Source of the DNA: an uncultured Oscillospiraceae bacterium
GTDB lineage: Bacteria; Bacillota_A; Clostridia; Oscillospirales; Oscillospiraceae
Assembly (NCBI GenBank): GCA_944387745.1
Contig: CALXGD010000141.1
Span: 1-5,294 of the forward strand
Length of the DNA stretch: 5,294 bases
Direction of reading: 5' to 3'
Each line of letters starts with the position of its first letter. The first letter of the stretch is position 1. This document shows, piece by piece, positions 3,907 to 5,294 of this stretch. Made by a program: the position numbers and the translations under genes. The notes below the pieces were generated by a model. That model ran no database searches. It was not told the DNA's origin and saw only the letters and a list, made by a program, of their open reading frames with translations.

Positions 3907-5294
3907 ATGGCGACGTCACGAAAGAAGTCTGGGGGAGGCCGCTCCACCTCCCAGGGGGGGCGGAGAACGGCCGCCTCCAATTCCAGATCGAAGAGCGGCT
4001 CATCCCGGGGCGGCGGCCGACAGGCCCCCGCGCCCGCCCACCGGCCCTTCCGCCGGGAGGCGGGGGCGGTGGTGTGTCTGCTCCTGGCCATCTTCACGGT
4101 ACTGGGCTGCTTCCAGGTGAAGGCCCTGTTCATCGACGGCCTGTGCGGACTGCTGAAGGGGCTCATCGGCTACGGCTTCTGGCTGGTGCCCCCGGCCCTG
4201 GTGCTGTCCGGCTATGTCCTGGCCTTCCACCGGGGGAGGCCGGTGCGCCTGCGGATATTCTGCGCCCTGGTGCTGCCGGTGCTCCTGTCCTGCATCATCC
4301 ACAGCGTCTCTGCCCAGGCCCTGCCCTGGGACGGCACTCTAGTGAAGAGCCTGTGGGACAGTGGGGAGGCCATGACCAGCGGCGGGCTGCTCTCCGGCGC
4401 GCTGGCCCAGGCCTGCGTCCAGGTGTTCAGCAAAGTGGGGGCGGCAGTGATTTTTGTCCTTGTCCTCATTCTCGCCGGACTGGGGGCCTTCAACCGCACC
4501 ATTGTGGATGTGGCCGACTGGTTCTTCTCCCGGCCCAGGTATGAGTATGAGCCGGAGGAATATGAGCCACCAGAGCCCCCGGAGCGGCAGGCGGCCCGGC
4601 CCCCCCGGCCGGACGGGCGGCGGGCGGATATTGATATCCCGGTGGAGGACGGCCCCCTGGTGGGGAAGGAGCCGCCCCCGCCGCCAGAGCGGAAAAAGAG
4701 CTTCTTTGACCGCAGACCCCGGGTGCCCGCTCCCGACCAGGTGCTCACCGGCAGGGGAGGACAGAGCGAGTCCGCCGAGGCCCCCCAGCCCCCGGCTCCC
4801 GAGCCCTGTCCCGCCCCGGCACAGCCCACCCAGCCGGAGGAAAATGTGCCACCCAGCTATGTAACGTCCACGGCTGAACAGCCGAAAACCTTTACACCAC
4901 AGCCAGCTCCCCCCGCGGAGAGGCCGCCTGTCCAAGCTTCGCCGCCGGAGGTCCCGACTCCTCCGGTGGAGATCGTCCGGGAGCCCGCCGTCCCCCGTGG
5001 GGACAAGGGCGACAGGGGAGAGGCGGAGCAGGCCGCCCTAGAGGTGGCCCGGCATCTCCAGGCGGGCCTGGAGCAGGAGACGCCCCCCTATCAGCACCCG
5101 CCCCTGGATCTGCTCCAGGAGGGGAAGGGCGAGCTGGGGGGAGAGGCCCTGGTGGAGCTCAACGCCAACAAGCAGCGGCTCTCCGACACCATCCACTCCT
5201 TCGGCATCGACGCCAACATCGTCAATGTCACCCGTGGCCCATCTGTCACCCGGTACGAGCTGGAGCTGGATCAGGGAGTGCGGCTTAATAAGCT
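3907..5294 (+). CDS. FtsK/SpoIIIE DNA translocase, N-terminal part (runs off the window)
   Basis: The frame stays open from ATG 3907 to the window end (462 full codons). FtsK/SpoIIIE proteins are septum-anchored ATP-driven pumps that move chromosomal DNA at division or sporulation. Visible parts in order: a basic Ser/Gly/Arg-rich cytoplasmic tail (1-50); a membrane domain of four or five hydrophobic segments (about 53-70, 80-106, 115-133, 160-195); a long acidic and proline-rich linker (about 210-390) with PPPPPE and EAPQPPAPEP stretches; then the conserved start of the motor alpha domain, YQHPPLDLL (395-403) and SFGIDANIVNVTRGPSVTRYE (431-451). The Walker ATPase domain and DNA-reading gamma domain lie beyond the window. 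Whether it is the division or the sporulation paralogue cannot be told from this part. Confidence 0.93.
   Translation, partial: MATSRKKSGGGRSTSQGGRRTAASNSRSKSGSSRGGGRQAPAPAHRPFRREAGAVVCLLLAIFTVLGCFQVKALFIDGLCGLLKGLIGYGFWLVPPALVLSGYVLAFHRGRPVRLRIFCALVLPVLLSCIIHSVSAQALPWDGTLVKSLWDSGEAMTSGGLLSGALAQACVQVFSKVGAAVIFVLVLILAGLGAFNRTIVDVADWFFSRPRYEYEPEEYEPPEPPERQAARPPRPDGRRADIDIPVEDGPLVGKEPPPPPERKKSFFDRRPRVPAPDQVLTGRGGQSESAEAPQPPAPEPCPAPAQPTQPEENVPPSYVTSTAEQPKTFTPQPAPPAERPPVQASPPEVPTPPVEIVREPAVPRGDKGDRGEAEQAALEVARHLQAGLEQETPPYQHPPLDLLQEGKGELGGEALVELNANKQRLSDTIHSFGIDANIVNVTRGPSVTRYELELDQGVRLNK

Noticed and set aside
3870..4544. A 224-codon plus-strand frame overlapping the start of the ftsK-like gene.
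   Set aside because: Its sequence is a frame shadow; the other frame encodes clear membrane segments and the FtsK alpha-domain motif.
1..5294. CRISPR arrays, tRNA genes, insertion sequences and prophage genes.
   Set aside because: No regularly spaced repeats, tRNA-like cloverleaf with TTCGA-type arm, transposase or phage motifs were seen.

Overview
This 5.3 kb window is GC-rich, with strong G/C-ending codon use, purine-rich Shine-Dalgarno sites and Firmicutes-type genes. That points to the chromosome of a high-GC gut clostridium, most likely of the Oscillospiraceae/Flavonifractor type. The taxonomic call is inference from style and gene content. All credible genes lie on the + strand.

Layout: (1) Positions 1-82 hold a short palindromic repeat. 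(2) rsmI (83-931) encodes the 16S rRNA C1402 2'-O-methyltransferase. (3) Positions 932-1294 have no large gene but are dense in signals. A near-consensus extended -10 promoter has its -35 box overlapping the rsmI stop codon. A six-codon leader ORF with a perfect Shine-Dalgarno follows, then a repeated stem sequence, then an intrinsic terminator just before the next start codon. (4) Positions 1295-2806 encode a 503-residue ABC-F ATPase of the Lsa/CplR ribosome-protection type. (5) Positions 2807-2933 hold a probable promoter and a compact GC-rich leader hairpin. (6) uppP (2934-3786) encodes undecaprenyl-diphosphate phosphatase, broken here by one extra base in a G6/C7 homopolymer region. (7) Positions 3787-3906 are a short spacer with no convincing promoter or terminator. 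(8) From 3907 to the window end, an open frame encodes the N-terminal part of an FtsK/SpoIIIE DNA translocase: membrane domain, proline-rich linker and the start of the motor's alpha domain.

Functionally, rsmI acts on the decoding centre, the ABC-F protein probably rescues ribosomes from antibiotics bound near the peptidyl-transferase centre, UppP recycles the lipid carrier for peptidoglycan, and FtsK moves DNA at division. The most interesting part is the ABC-F leader. Its parts (promoter, tiny uORF, competing stems, terminator) match the architecture of antibiotic-sensing transcription attenuators known upstream of other ABC-F resistance genes. The leader peptide (MRNSLC) and the duplicated stem arrangement are not ones I recognise. 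The second point of interest is the uppP frameshift, which may be a sequencing error, a real lesion or a slippery site.
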